A DNA stretch of 5,429 nucleotides from JBEGQX01 sp041180805 (GTDB lineage Bacteria > Planctomycetota > Planctomycetia > Gemmatales > Gemmataceae): NCBI GenBank assembly GCA_041180805.1, contig JBEGQX010000064.1:1-5429 (forward strand), given 5' to 3'. The notes beneath the pieces are model-generated. The model made no database searches and was not told the DNA's origin. It saw nothing but the letters and a program-made list of their open reading frames with translations. Positions 1-5,429 of the stretch are shown piece by piece. The position numbers and the translations under genes were made by a program. The first letter of the stretch is position 1. Each line of letters opens with the position of its first letter.

Positions 1-1381
1 TGTCGCTGGCGATGGAACCACCACCGCGACCATTCTTGCACTTTCCATTTATCAGGAAGGTCTCAGGAATATTACCGCAGGTGCAAACCCAATGGCCGTA
101 AAGAGAGGTATCGACAAGGCCGTTCATGCCGTTGTTGAAAACCTTGGGGATATTTCCAAGTCCATGAAATCCTCTGAGGAAGTGGCTCAAGTTGCCGCTA
201 TCAGCGCCAATAACGACATGACCATTGGCAAATTGATGGCTGAAGCTTTCGAAAAAGTTGGCAAAGACGGCGTAATTACCGTTGAGGAAGGCAAGACAGC
301 CAACACCACCCTTGATTTTGTGGAAGGTATGCAGTTCGACAAGGGATACGTTTCTCCTTACTTCATCAACACGGAAGAAATGACCTGCGAACTAGAAAAC
401 CCCCTGATCCTGATTTACGAGAAGAAGGTGAACAATGTTCGTGACCTTCTTCCTTTGCTTGAAAAGACAGCACAGACCGGCAAGCCTCTTCTCATTATTG
501 CGGAAGATGTTGAATCTGAGGCCTTGGCTGCCCTTGTAATTAACAAGCTTCGGGGAATTTTGAACGTATGCGCTGTCAAGGCCCCAGGGTTTGGCGATCG
601 CCGCAAGGCAATGCTAGGCGATATCGCTGTGCTTACCGGTGGACAGTTCATCAGCGAAGACCTTGGCATCAAGATGGAAAACATCGAACTCGATATGCTC
701 GGCAAGGCCAAGCTGGTTCGTGTGGAACGAGAAAACTGCACAATCATTAGTGGGCTCGGCGAAAAGAGTGGAATCTCTAAGAGAATCGACCAGATTCGCG
801 CCCAGATGCAACAAACCGAAAGCGAATATGACAAGGAAAAGTTCAGTGAACGCCTTGCCAAGCTGACAGGTGGTGTTGCGATTGTGAAAGTTGGCGGAAC
901 CACTGAAGCTGAAATGAAGCAGACCAAGGGTCGTGTTGAAGACGCGCTTCACGCAACCAGGGCAGCCGTGGCAGATGGGATTGTCCCCGGTGGTGGCACC
1001 GCTCTTTTACGCTCGATCGCAACGGCAGAAAAGACTGCGGATTCGCTTAAAGGTGACGAAAAGCTTGGCGCGCAGATTATTGCCAGGGCACTTGAAAAAC
1101 CTGTCCGCACCATCGCTGAAAACTCTGGCGTTGATGGCGCAGTTGTGGTTGAGGAAATTCTTTCCCGCGATGGCAAGGCAAGCTCTGCCATCGGTTATAA
1201 TGCCAATACTGGTGAATATGTGGACATGTTCAAGGCGGGTATTATTGACCCCACCCGCGTGACCAGATCCGCTCTCCAGAATGCAGCCAGCATTGCAGGG
1301 CTTATGCTGACCACCGAAGTCATGATCACCAAGGTGGATGAAGAAAACCCTGCCAGCAAGGTTGCCGGGGCGATTCGCTAG
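1..1381 (+). CDS. groEL: Chaperonin GroEL (Hsp60), 5'-truncated by the window edge
   Basis: This is the large subunit of the cytosolic GroEL/GroES folding chamber, which encloses unfolded proteins and releases them after ATP hydrolysis. The first full codon is at base 2; reading from there gives VAGDGTTTAT, the ATP-binding loop that aligns with E. coli residues 84-93 (Asp87 equivalent at bases 11-13). The ATG at 92 is an internal Met in the conserved ANPM motif, not the start. About 459 residues are visible; roughly 83 N-terminal ones lie upstream. The catalytic Asp398 equivalent is in RVEDALHATR (codon 941-943), the GGG nucleotide loop follows in VPGGGTALL, and the Asp495 equivalent is in IIDPTRV (1247-1249). 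The apical substrate-binding residues are kept (GYVSPYF, VRDLLPLL, EALAALVIN), as is VKAPGFGDRRKAML. It therefore looks like an active chaperonin. The protein ends ...SKVAGAIR and lacks the Gly-Gly-Met tail. A groES gene would be expected upstream, outside the window. Identification is essentially certain; which groEL paralogue it is cannot be told. Confidence 0.98.
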   Translation, partial: VAGDGTTTATILALSIYQEGLRNITAGANPMAVKRGIDKAVHAVVENLGDISKSMKSSEEVAQVAAISANNDMTIGKLMAEAFEKVGKDGVITVEEGKTANTTLDFVEGMQFDKGYVSPYFINTEEMTCELENPLILIYEKKVNNVRDLLPLLEKTAQTGKPLLIIAEDVESEALAALVINKLRGILNVCAVKAPGFGDRRKAMLGDIAVLTGGQFISEDLGIKMENIELDMLGKAKLVRVERENCTIISGLGEKSGISKRIDQIRAQMQQTESEYDKEKFSERLAKLTGGVAIVKVGGTTEAEMKQTKGRVEDALHATRAAVADGIVPGGGTALLRSIATAEKTADSLKGDEKLGAQIIARALEKPVRTIAENSGVDGAVVVEEILSRDGKASSAIGYNANTGEYVDMFKAGIIDPTRVTRSALQNAASIAGLMLTTEVMITKVDEENPASKVAGAIR

Positions 1382-1409
1382 GTTGTAATTGGCGATGCTA
1401 TTATAAAAT

Positions 1410-1443
1410 AAATGCGGGTCCCCTCTGGGCCCGCATTTTCTTT
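1410..1443 (+). terminator. Rho-independent terminator after groEL
   Basis: A 12-base-pair hairpin has its 5' arm at 1410-1421 (AAATGCGGGTCC), a 5-base loop (CCTCT) and its 3' arm at 1427-1438 (GGGCCCGCATTT). It contains one G-U wobble and a GC-rich core. It runs into a T-rich stretch (1436-1443, one C interruption). It lies 29 bases after the groEL stop and is a good intrinsic terminator by structure. The other strand also has a T-rich flank, but there is no minus-strand gene for it to serve. How completely it stops transcription is unknown, because dnaJ starts only 15 bases beyond it. Confidence 0.85.
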
Positions 1444-1458
1444 AGACCAAGGTATTTC

Positions 1459-2586
1459 ATGGCTACAAAGCGTTGCTATTACGAAGTTCTCGGGGTTGAA
1501 AAAACTGCCGACAACGAAGCCATCAAGGTGGCATACCGCAAGCTTGCCATGCAGTATCATCCCGACAGAAATGTAGGAAATGAGCAGGCAGAAATTCTTT
1601 TTCGTGAAGCCGCGGAAGCTTACGAGGTTTTGAGAGACACCGGCAAACGCCAAAAATATGATCGTTACGGCCACGCAGGCATGGATGGAATGTCCATGCC
1701 GGATTTTGGCAACGCTGATTCCGTAATGGACATATTTGGAGACATCTTCGGTGGTATTTTTGGCGGGGGCGGTGGGGGTGGTCGCAGAAGGGGCCCCCAA
1801 CCTGGCAATGACTTGCATATGGGCTTGGAAATTGAACTGATTGACGCCGCCAGGGGTCTTGAAAAAACCGTTCGGATCCCAAGGGATGTTACCTGCAAAA
1901 CTTGCCGGGGTGAAGGCTGTAAGCCGGGAACACAACCGGTAAAATGCAGGCGCTGCGATGGCAAAGGTGTGGTGATTCAGGGAAATGGGTTCTTCCGTAT
2001 TCAGCAGACCTGTACAGGTTGTGGCGGTAAAGGCGTGACCATCAGCAACCCTTGCACAACTTGCAGGGGTGCCGGCACAGTTCAGGAATATGAGGAACTT
2101 GTGCTGAAAATTCCCCCCGGTGTGGATGATGGTGTAAACCTTCGCCATACTGGCGCGGGGGAATCATCAAGGTCGGGTGGACAGCCCGGCGATCTTTATG
2201 TGCAGATCAAAGTCAAGAAACATTCATTCTTCGTCCGAAACGGTGCTGACCTGCATTGCGAAGTGCCCATCACTTTCAGTCAGGCGGCTTTGGGTGGTAG
2301 CATTGAAATTCCCACTGTGGCGGGCGAACGATTTCAACACAATCTGCCGGCAGGGGTTCAAAGCGGGGATGAGGTTCGCGTTTCCGGAAAGGGAATGCCT
2401 TCGCTAAGGGGAACTCGAACAGGCGACATGGTTATTCATGTCCGGGTTGAAACCCCCAAAAATCTCACCAAGCGGCAGGAAGAATTATTCCGCGAACTTT
2501 CCGAAATCGACAAGAAAAATGTAAGCCAACACCAAAAGTCGTTTTTGGAAAAGCTCAAGGGACTGTTCTCTTCGACTGAGTCGTAA
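1459..2586 (+). CDS. dnaJ: Chaperone protein DnaJ (Hsp40, type I)
   Basis: DnaJ delivers unfolded substrates to DnaK and stimulates its ATPase in the cytoplasm. The 375-residue protein is full length for the family (E. coli 376) and has every type I part. The J domain is at about residues 5-72 with the HPD motif at 34-36. A Gly/Phe linker lies at about 93-115, including a run of seven glycines. A cysteine-rich zinc domain follows with all four CxxCxGxG repeats (C146/C149, C163/C166, C185/C188, C199/C202), binding two zinc ions in this family. The C-terminal substrate-binding beta domains run from about 210 to 335 (VLKIPPGVDDG, GDLYV, GKGMP), followed by a charged helical tail. The ATG at 1459 is preceded by AAGG at 1449-1452 with 6-base spacing, and the J domain starts immediately. 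Residue 6 is Cys in RCYYEVLGV, where most homologues have Asp. No dnaK is adjacent; grpE follows after 48 bases. Confidence 0.98.
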   Translation: MATKRCYYEVLGVEKTADNEAIKVAYRKLAMQYHPDRNVGNEQAEILFREAAEAYEVLRDTGKRQKYDRYGHAGMDGMSMPDFGNADSVMDIFGDIFGGIFGGGGGGGRRRGPQPGNDLHMGLEIELIDAARGLEKTVRIPRDVTCKTCRGEGCKPGTQPVKCRRCDGKGVVIQGNGFFRIQQTCTGCGGKGVTISNPCTTCRGAGTVQEYEELVLKIPPGVDDGVNLRHTGAGESSRSGGQPGDLYVQIKVKKHSFFVRNGADLHCEVPITFSQAALGGSIEIPTVAGERFQHNLPAGVQSGDEVRVSGKGMPSLRGTRTGDMVIHVRVETPKNLTKRQEELFRELSEIDKKNVSQHQKSFLEKLKGLFSSTES

Positions 2587-2634
2587 GAAAAATCAGACTA
2601 ATTTTTATTTTCACCATTCCCAGGAATTGGAATC

Positions 2635-3171
2635 ATGGAAAAACAAACCAACCCAAATGAAGAGCCCGCCCAAACCGCGGAAGCCCAGGTTACAGAAGTA
2701 GCCGCCTTGAAGGAACAATTAGCGGAAGCAGAAAAGAAACGCGACGAATACCTGTTATTGGTAAAGTCCACCCGCGCAGAGTTTGAAAACTACCAAAAAA
2801 GAGTGCTTAGAGACCACGCCGCGGAAAAGAAATTTGCCCATTACTCATTCGCCAGCGATATTTTGCCGGCATTGGACAATCTTGACAGGGCGCTAGCCGC
2901 CGCCAAACAGGCGGGGGACAACAGTCCCATGACACAAGGTGTCACCATGGTAATGTCGCAAATCCTGGATATTTTCAAAAGGCACGGAATCCAGCAGATT
3001 CAGGCAGAAAACACCCCTTTTGATCCAAATCTTCACAAGGCTGTCATGCAAGTTCCGTCCAAGGATTTAGCCCCGTCCACGGTGGTGCATGTTCTGGAAA
3101 ATGGCTACATGATGCATGATAGGGTACTAAGGCCTGCCAGTGTCTCCATTTCCAGTGCCCCTACAGAATAA
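2635..3171 (+). CDS. grpE: Nucleotide exchange factor GrpE
   Basis: GrpE is a homodimer that opens the DnaK nucleotide pocket to release ADP, and in some bacteria it acts as a thermosensor. The protein has 178 residues, a normal length. An acidic, Gln/Glu-rich disordered N-terminus (about 1-20) leads into a long charged helix with heptad-like pattern (about 21-90, including RAEFENYQKR at 47-56), the dimerising coiled coil. The C-terminal beta domain, which touches DnaK, carries the family signature FDPNLHKAV at 129-137 and ends with GYMMHDRVLRPASVSIS. The ATG at 2635 has AGGA at 2622-2625, 9 bases upstream. The gene sits 48 bases after dnaJ and 18 bases before the next gene, with no terminator on either side, so it is probably on the same transcript as dnaJ. 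Its partner DnaK is not encoded in this window. Confidence 0.97.
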   Translation: MEKQTNPNEEPAQTAEAQVTEVAALKEQLAEAEKKRDEYLLLVKSTRAEFENYQKRVLRDHAAEKKFAHYSFASDILPALDNLDRALAAAKQAGDNSPMTQGVTMVMSQILDIFKRHGIQQIQAENTPFDPNLHKAVMQVPSKDLAPSTVVHVLENGYMMHDRVLRPASVSISSAPTE

Positions 3172-3189
3172 TTTTCCGGAGTTTGCCTC

Positions 3190-3501
3190 ATGCCGACATA
3201 TGAATACGAGTGCGAAGGTTGCAATCATCATTTTGATGAGTTTCAATCTTTTCATGACAAGCCGCTAAAAAAATGCCCAAAATGCAAGAAGCCCAAACTA
3301 AGAAGGCTTTTTGGCACGGGTTCGGCGATTCTATTCAAAGGTTCTGGATTCTACGAAACCGACTATCGAAGTGAATCTTACAAAAGTGCCGCCAAGGCAG
3401 ATACGGAAGCCAGTTCCAAGACTGAATCATCCACCAGCAAGGAAAGCTCGAAAAGTTCGGATTCCAAGTCCAGCGCTTCAAAACCTTCAAAGAAAGATTG
3501 A
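3190..3501 (+). CDS. FmdB-family zinc ribbon protein
   Basis: This is a small protein of 103 residues. Its N-terminal half is the FmdB/CxxC putative regulatory zinc ribbon: MPTYEYECEGC opens the protein, with cysteine pairs C8/C11 and C29/C32 (CPKC) placed to bind one zinc ion, then KLRRLFG and a short FKGSGFYETDY segment typical of the family. The rest (about 62-103) is low-complexity Ser/Lys/Ala/Glu and is probably disordered. The molecular role of the family is not settled. It was named after a proposed regulator of formamidase genes, and many members are simply called zinc ribbon proteins. The start is well supported by GGAG at 3178-3181, 8 bases before the ATG. It lies 18 bases after grpE and 1 base before yacG, so the three are very likely co-transcribed. 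Family assignment is firm; function is unknown. Confidence 0.9.
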   Translation: MPTYEYECEGCNHHFDEFQSFHDKPLKKCPKCKKPKLRRLFGTGSAILFKGSGFYETDYRSESYKSAAKADTEASSKTESSTSKESSKSSDSKSSASKPSKKD

Positions 3502-3502
3502 A

Positions 3503-3703
3503 ATGTCGCAGGTCCGATGCCCGGTATGTTCCAAGCCTATGAATTTCCAGGCCCGTGCCGAGTGGCCTGATTTCCCGTTTTGTTCACTTCGTTGCAAAAG
3601 AATAGATCTTGGCAAATGGCTGAACGAAAACTATCGCATCACCTCGGATAGCAACTCTAATTCTAATTTTGAAGATCAGGATTTCTCCGAGGAAGAACCA
3701 TAA
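3503..3703 (+). CDS. yacG: DNA gyrase inhibitor YacG (zinc-binding)
   Basis: YacG is a small cytosolic zinc-finger protein that in E. coli binds the GyrB subunit and blocks DNA binding by gyrase. I place the start at the ATG at 3503, giving 66 residues, the usual family size (E. coli 65). The same frame stays open upstream to 3311, but that part overlaps the FmdB gene and has no YacG similarity. The zinc site is C6/C9 (CPVC) and C27/C31 (FCSLRC), followed by the family hallmark RIDLGKWLNENYRI. The tail is acidic and Ser/Asn-rich (SDSNSNSN, then Glu/Asp-rich), in line with the acidic tail of the E. coli protein, which takes part in GyrB contact. The start codon lies one base after the preceding TGA and has only a weak purine-rich stretch upstream, so translation is probably coupled to the upstream gene. 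Confidence 0.92.
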   Translation: MSQVRCPVCSKPMNFQARAEWPDFPFCSLRCKRIDLGKWLNENYRITSDSNSNSNFEDQDFSEEEP

Positions 3704-3777
3704 ACATCGTTGAATTTCATTTATGAACCCCAACATATCCGATACCATGACATTAATACACGTTTTGGAAACAAATC
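3704..3777 (+). promoter_or_regulatory. Possible promoter/operator region of the metal importer
   Basis: This 74-base gap is the longest in the right half of the window except for the groEL-dnaJ gap of similar size. It is AT-rich and contains overlapping small dyads at 3711-3727: TGAA-T-TTCA (3711-3719) and TTCAT-TT-ATGAA (3716-3727). Their location ahead of a metal importer would suit a metal-responsive repressor of the Fur, MntR/DtxR or Zur type, but the sequence does not match a consensus box that I can recall well enough to name a regulator. A TTGAAT at 3710-3715 followed 18 bases later by CATATC (3734-3739) is a poor promoter candidate. No GC-rich hairpin with a T-run is present, so read-through from yacG is also possible. 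Confidence 0.25.
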
Positions 3778-4704
3778 ATGCGACCTTGGCATTTATTGAC
3801 TTTATTCCTGCAATTTTGCTTGATGGGTTGCAAAGCAGATAATTCACCTGCACAACATAATCATGGCGGAAAAATGGTTGTGGTGGCAACCACTGGCATG
3901 ATCGCAGATATGGTGCAAAACATAACTGGCGACCAAGCCAAAGTTTTCTGCCTGATGGGATCGGGAGTGGACCCGCATTCTTATGAACCCAGGGAAAGCG
4001 ATGTAACCAAGATTGTTGAAGCCCAACTGGTGGTTTACAACGGGTTGCATCTTGAAGGAAAAATGTCCGATCTATTGGAGCAATCCAACAAAAAAGGAAA
4101 CTTCATTGCCCTGGCCCAGGCATTGGAAAAATCCGACCTTCGTTTTGAGAATAATGAACCTGATCCGCATATCTGGTTCGATGTTCAATTGTGGAAAAAG
4201 TGCTCCACTTTTGTAACCGAAAAGATTGCAAGTATGCGACCTGAAATGGCTGATGAAGTCCGCAAGAATGGCGAAAAATACCTGGAAAAGCTAGAGTCCC
4301 TTGACAAGGATATTCGCGCTAAAATAAGTACGATTCCACCTACGCAAAGGGTATTGATTACCGCGCATGATGCTTTTGGATATTTTGGGAAGGCCTATGG
4401 TTTTGAAGTTCGTGGGGTTCAGGGAATCAGCACGGTTTCAGAAACTAGCAATCAAGAAATCGCAAACCTTGCAAAGTTTATGGTGGAACGAAAAATTCGC
4501 GCCTTCTTCGTGGAAAATTCTGTCTCCCGCAAGAATCTTGAAAAGCTCAAGGAAGTTGTCGGAACCATATCAAAGGACTTTTCGGTGCGCGAGGGAGGTG
4601 AACTTTACTCTGACGCCCTGGGCCCTCCAAAGTCCATGGCTTCAACCTATGAAGGAATGATCCGCCACAATTTGGAAAGCATAACCAAAGGACTCGCACC
4701 TTAG
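3778..4704 (+). CDS. troA: Metal ABC transporter substrate-binding lipoprotein (TroA/MntA type)
   Basis: This is the extracytoplasmic metal-capture protein of a Mn/Zn/Fe-type ABC importer (cluster A-I), 308 residues, normal length. A short signal peptide with hydrophobic core (about 6-17) ends in the lipobox LMGC, so Cys18 should be lipidated and anchor the protein in a membrane. The mature part has the two-lobe TroA fold: VVVATTGMIADMVQNI opens the first lobe, and a long Lys/Glu-rich helix (about 155-185) is the backbone linker. Four probable metal ligands stand at the family positions: H67 (VDPHSYEP), H131 (DPHIWFD), H197 (TAHDAFGYF) and D279 (YSDALG). This His3-Asp set is that of TroA; the Mn-specific PsaA/MntC proteins have Glu at the third place. 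The long His-rich loop of ZnuA is absent; only HNH (27-29) follows the lipid anchor. Mn or Zn is the likely substrate. GGAA at 3767-3770 lies 7 bases before the ATG. The ATPase gene follows after 4 bases. Confidence 0.93.
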   Translation: MRPWHLLTLFLQFCLMGCKADNSPAQHNHGGKMVVVATTGMIADMVQNITGDQAKVFCLMGSGVDPHSYEPRESDVTKIVEAQLVVYNGLHLEGKMSDLLEQSNKKGNFIALAQALEKSDLRFENNEPDPHIWFDVQLWKKCSTFVTEKIASMRPEMADEVRKNGEKYLEKLESLDKDIRAKISTIPPTQRVLITAHDAFGYFGKAYGFEVRGVQGISTVSETSNQEIANLAKFMVERKIRAFFVENSVSRKNLEKLKEVVGTISKDFSVREGGELYSDALGPPKSMASTYEGMIRHNLESITKGLAP

Positions 4705-4708
4705 AAAG

Positions 4709-5429
4709 ATGCCCCTCTTTGCCATGCAAAGCGTTCCCAAACCCATAGCATTGGAAATCAACGACCTGACAGTGAGTTACCAGGAAAGTCCGGCGTTATG
4801 GGATATTGATCTTGAAGTTCCATGCGGGGTACTCGGAGCCATCATTGGCCCCAACGGGGCTGGAAAAACAACCCTCATCCAATCGATTCTTGGATTACTT
4901 CAACCCCTGGCAGGTTCTGTTCAAATCTTTGGAATGCCAAACAAGCAGGCAATAAAACGGGTTGCTTATGTACCCCAAAGGGGGAGTGTTGACTGGGATT
5001 TTCCCGCCACAGTTTTTGATGTGGTCCTCATGGGAACTTATGGAAAACTTGGGTGGCTTAAACGGCCTTCTAAACAAGAGTTCGACATGGCCAGGCAAGC
5101 TTTAGACCGTGTTGGATTGCTTGACCTTGGTAACCGCCAAATAAGCCAGCTTTCCGGCGGCCAGCAACAAAGGGTATTTATTGCCCGGGCGCTGGTGCAA
5201 AATGCGGATCTTTACCTCATGGATGAACCCTTTCAGGGAGTTGATGCCGTAACCGAACAAGCCATAGTGGAATTGCTGCGTGATTTGCAGGCCAAAGGTT
5301 CAACAGCCCTGGTGGTTCATCACGATCTCCAGACTATTTCGGATTATTTTGATTGGGTGTTAATGCTGAATGTAAGGAGAATCGCAGCAGGCCCGGTTCA
5401 AGAAGTATTCACCGAGGCAAACCTAAAAC
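4709..5429 (+). CDS. troB: Metal ABC transporter ATP-binding protein (MntB/TroB type), 3'-truncated
   Basis: This is the cytoplasmic ATPase that powers the importer whose binding protein is encoded just upstream. The frame is open from 4709 to the window edge, 240 residues visible of an expected 240-270. All ABC motifs are present: Walker A GPNGAGKTT (47-55), Q-loop Gln90, signature LSGGQ (148-152), Walker B LYLMDEP (168-174, with catalytic Glu173), D-loop (about 177-180) and switch His205 in VVHHDL. The segment after the Q-loop, SVDWDFPATVFDVVLMG, and the HHDLQTISDYFDWVLMLN segment are typical of manganese/iron ATPases (MntB, SitB, TroB) and unlike ZnuC. The ATG at 4709, 4 bases after the stop, is preferred. 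It has only AGAAAG directly adjacent and AAGGA 16 bases upstream as possible ribosome sites. A second ATG at 4724 (Met6) is the alternative and would cost nothing from the domain. The missing neighbour should be one or two membrane permease genes. Confidence 0.95.
   Translation, partial: MPLFAMQSVPKPIALEINDLTVSYQESPALWDIDLEVPCGVLGAIIGPNGAGKTTLIQSILGLLQPLAGSVQIFGMPNKQAIKRVAYVPQRGSVDWDFPATVFDVVLMGTYGKLGWLKRPSKQEFDMARQALDRVGLLDLGNRQISQLSGGQQQRVFIARALVQNADLYLMDEPFQGVDAVTEQAIVELLRDLQAKGSTALVVHHDLQTISDYFDWVLMLNVRRIAAGPVQEVFTEANLK

Noticed and set aside
92..94. ATG at 92 as the start of groEL
   Set aside because: The same frame is open to the left edge and encodes the conserved ATP-binding loop (GDGTTTAT) and ANPM motif, so the true start lies outside the window.
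415..927. A 170-residue minus-strand open frame within groEL
   Set aside because: It is antisense to conserved groEL, its sequence is low-complexity Ser/Leu/Arg, and it has no motif or ribosome site.
1762..1798. G-rich run in dnaJ as a possible G-quadruplex
   Set aside because: Only three runs of three or more G are present, and the sequence is explained by the poly-glycine codons of the Gly/Phe linker.
1378..2148. A 256-residue open frame on the minus strand across dnaJ
   Set aside because: It lies antisense to a full-length, clearly conserved dnaJ, has no recognisable domain, and includes the terminator region. It is a by-product of dnaJ codon usage.
2588..2606. AAAAAT...ATTTTT inverted repeat between dnaJ and grpE as a terminator
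   Set aside because: The 6-bp stem is A/T only with a 7-base loop and would be too weak to stop transcription; probably AT-rich chance.
3311..3502. An upstream start for yacG at 3311 giving a 130-residue protein
   Set aside because: The extra 64 residues overlap the FmdB gene in another frame and do not resemble YacG; starting at 3503 gives the normal family length and N-terminus.
3635..3670. Short repeated Ser-Asn codons near the end of yacG as a sign of frameshift or repeat expansion
   Set aside because: The frame stays intact, and a variable, polar and acidic tail is normal for YacG proteins.
4895..5098. Minus-strand 67-residue open frame inside the ABC ATPase gene
   Set aside because: It is antisense to a conserved ABC domain and has no motif of its own.

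Overview
The window is an ordinary-looking stretch of bacterial chromosome with seven protein genes, all on the + strand and tightly packed, with no RNA gene, insertion sequence, CRISPR array or phage gene that I can see. Base composition appears balanced (by eye roughly half G+C) and uniform. The organism is not stated. The order groEL - dnaJ - grpE - FmdB-type zinc ribbon - yacG, with no dnaK, is not the Proteobacterial or Firmicute arrangement. From memory it resembles the chaperone cluster of Planctomycetota (Rhodopirellula/Gemmata relatives), so a planctomycete or related bacterium is my best guess, held with moderate confidence and not testable from the window alone.

Region 1 (1-3703) is a protein-quality-control block. 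It starts inside groEL, already past the N-terminal part of the equatorial domain, and groEL ends at 1381 without the usual Gly-Gly-Met tail. A strong hairpin terminator (1410-1443) follows, and only 15 bases after its U-tract dnaJ begins (1459-2586). Then come grpE (2635-3171), a small FmdB-family zinc ribbon gene (3190-3501) and yacG (3503-3703), which begins one base after the previous stop codon. GroEL folds proteins in its cage. DnaJ and GrpE are the co-chaperone and nucleotide exchange factor of DnaK, which must be encoded elsewhere. YacG is a small zinc protein that inhibits DNA gyrase.

Region 2 (3704-5429) is the start of a metal-ion ABC importer operon of the TroABCD/MntABC (cluster A-I) class. 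A 74-base gap without a convincing terminator leads into a lipoprotein metal-binding protein (3778-4704) with a His-His-His-Asp ligand set. Four bases later comes the ATPase (4709 to the window edge), which has all nucleotide-binding motifs. The membrane permease is expected just beyond the right edge. Sequence motifs favour manganese or zinc (possibly iron) import over a dedicated ZnuABC zinc importer.

I found no clearly new biological system. The points most worth a second look are the terminator wedged against dnaJ, the tail-less GroEL, the DnaK-less chaperone cluster coupled to a gyrase inhibitor, and the mixed signals on which metal the importer carries.
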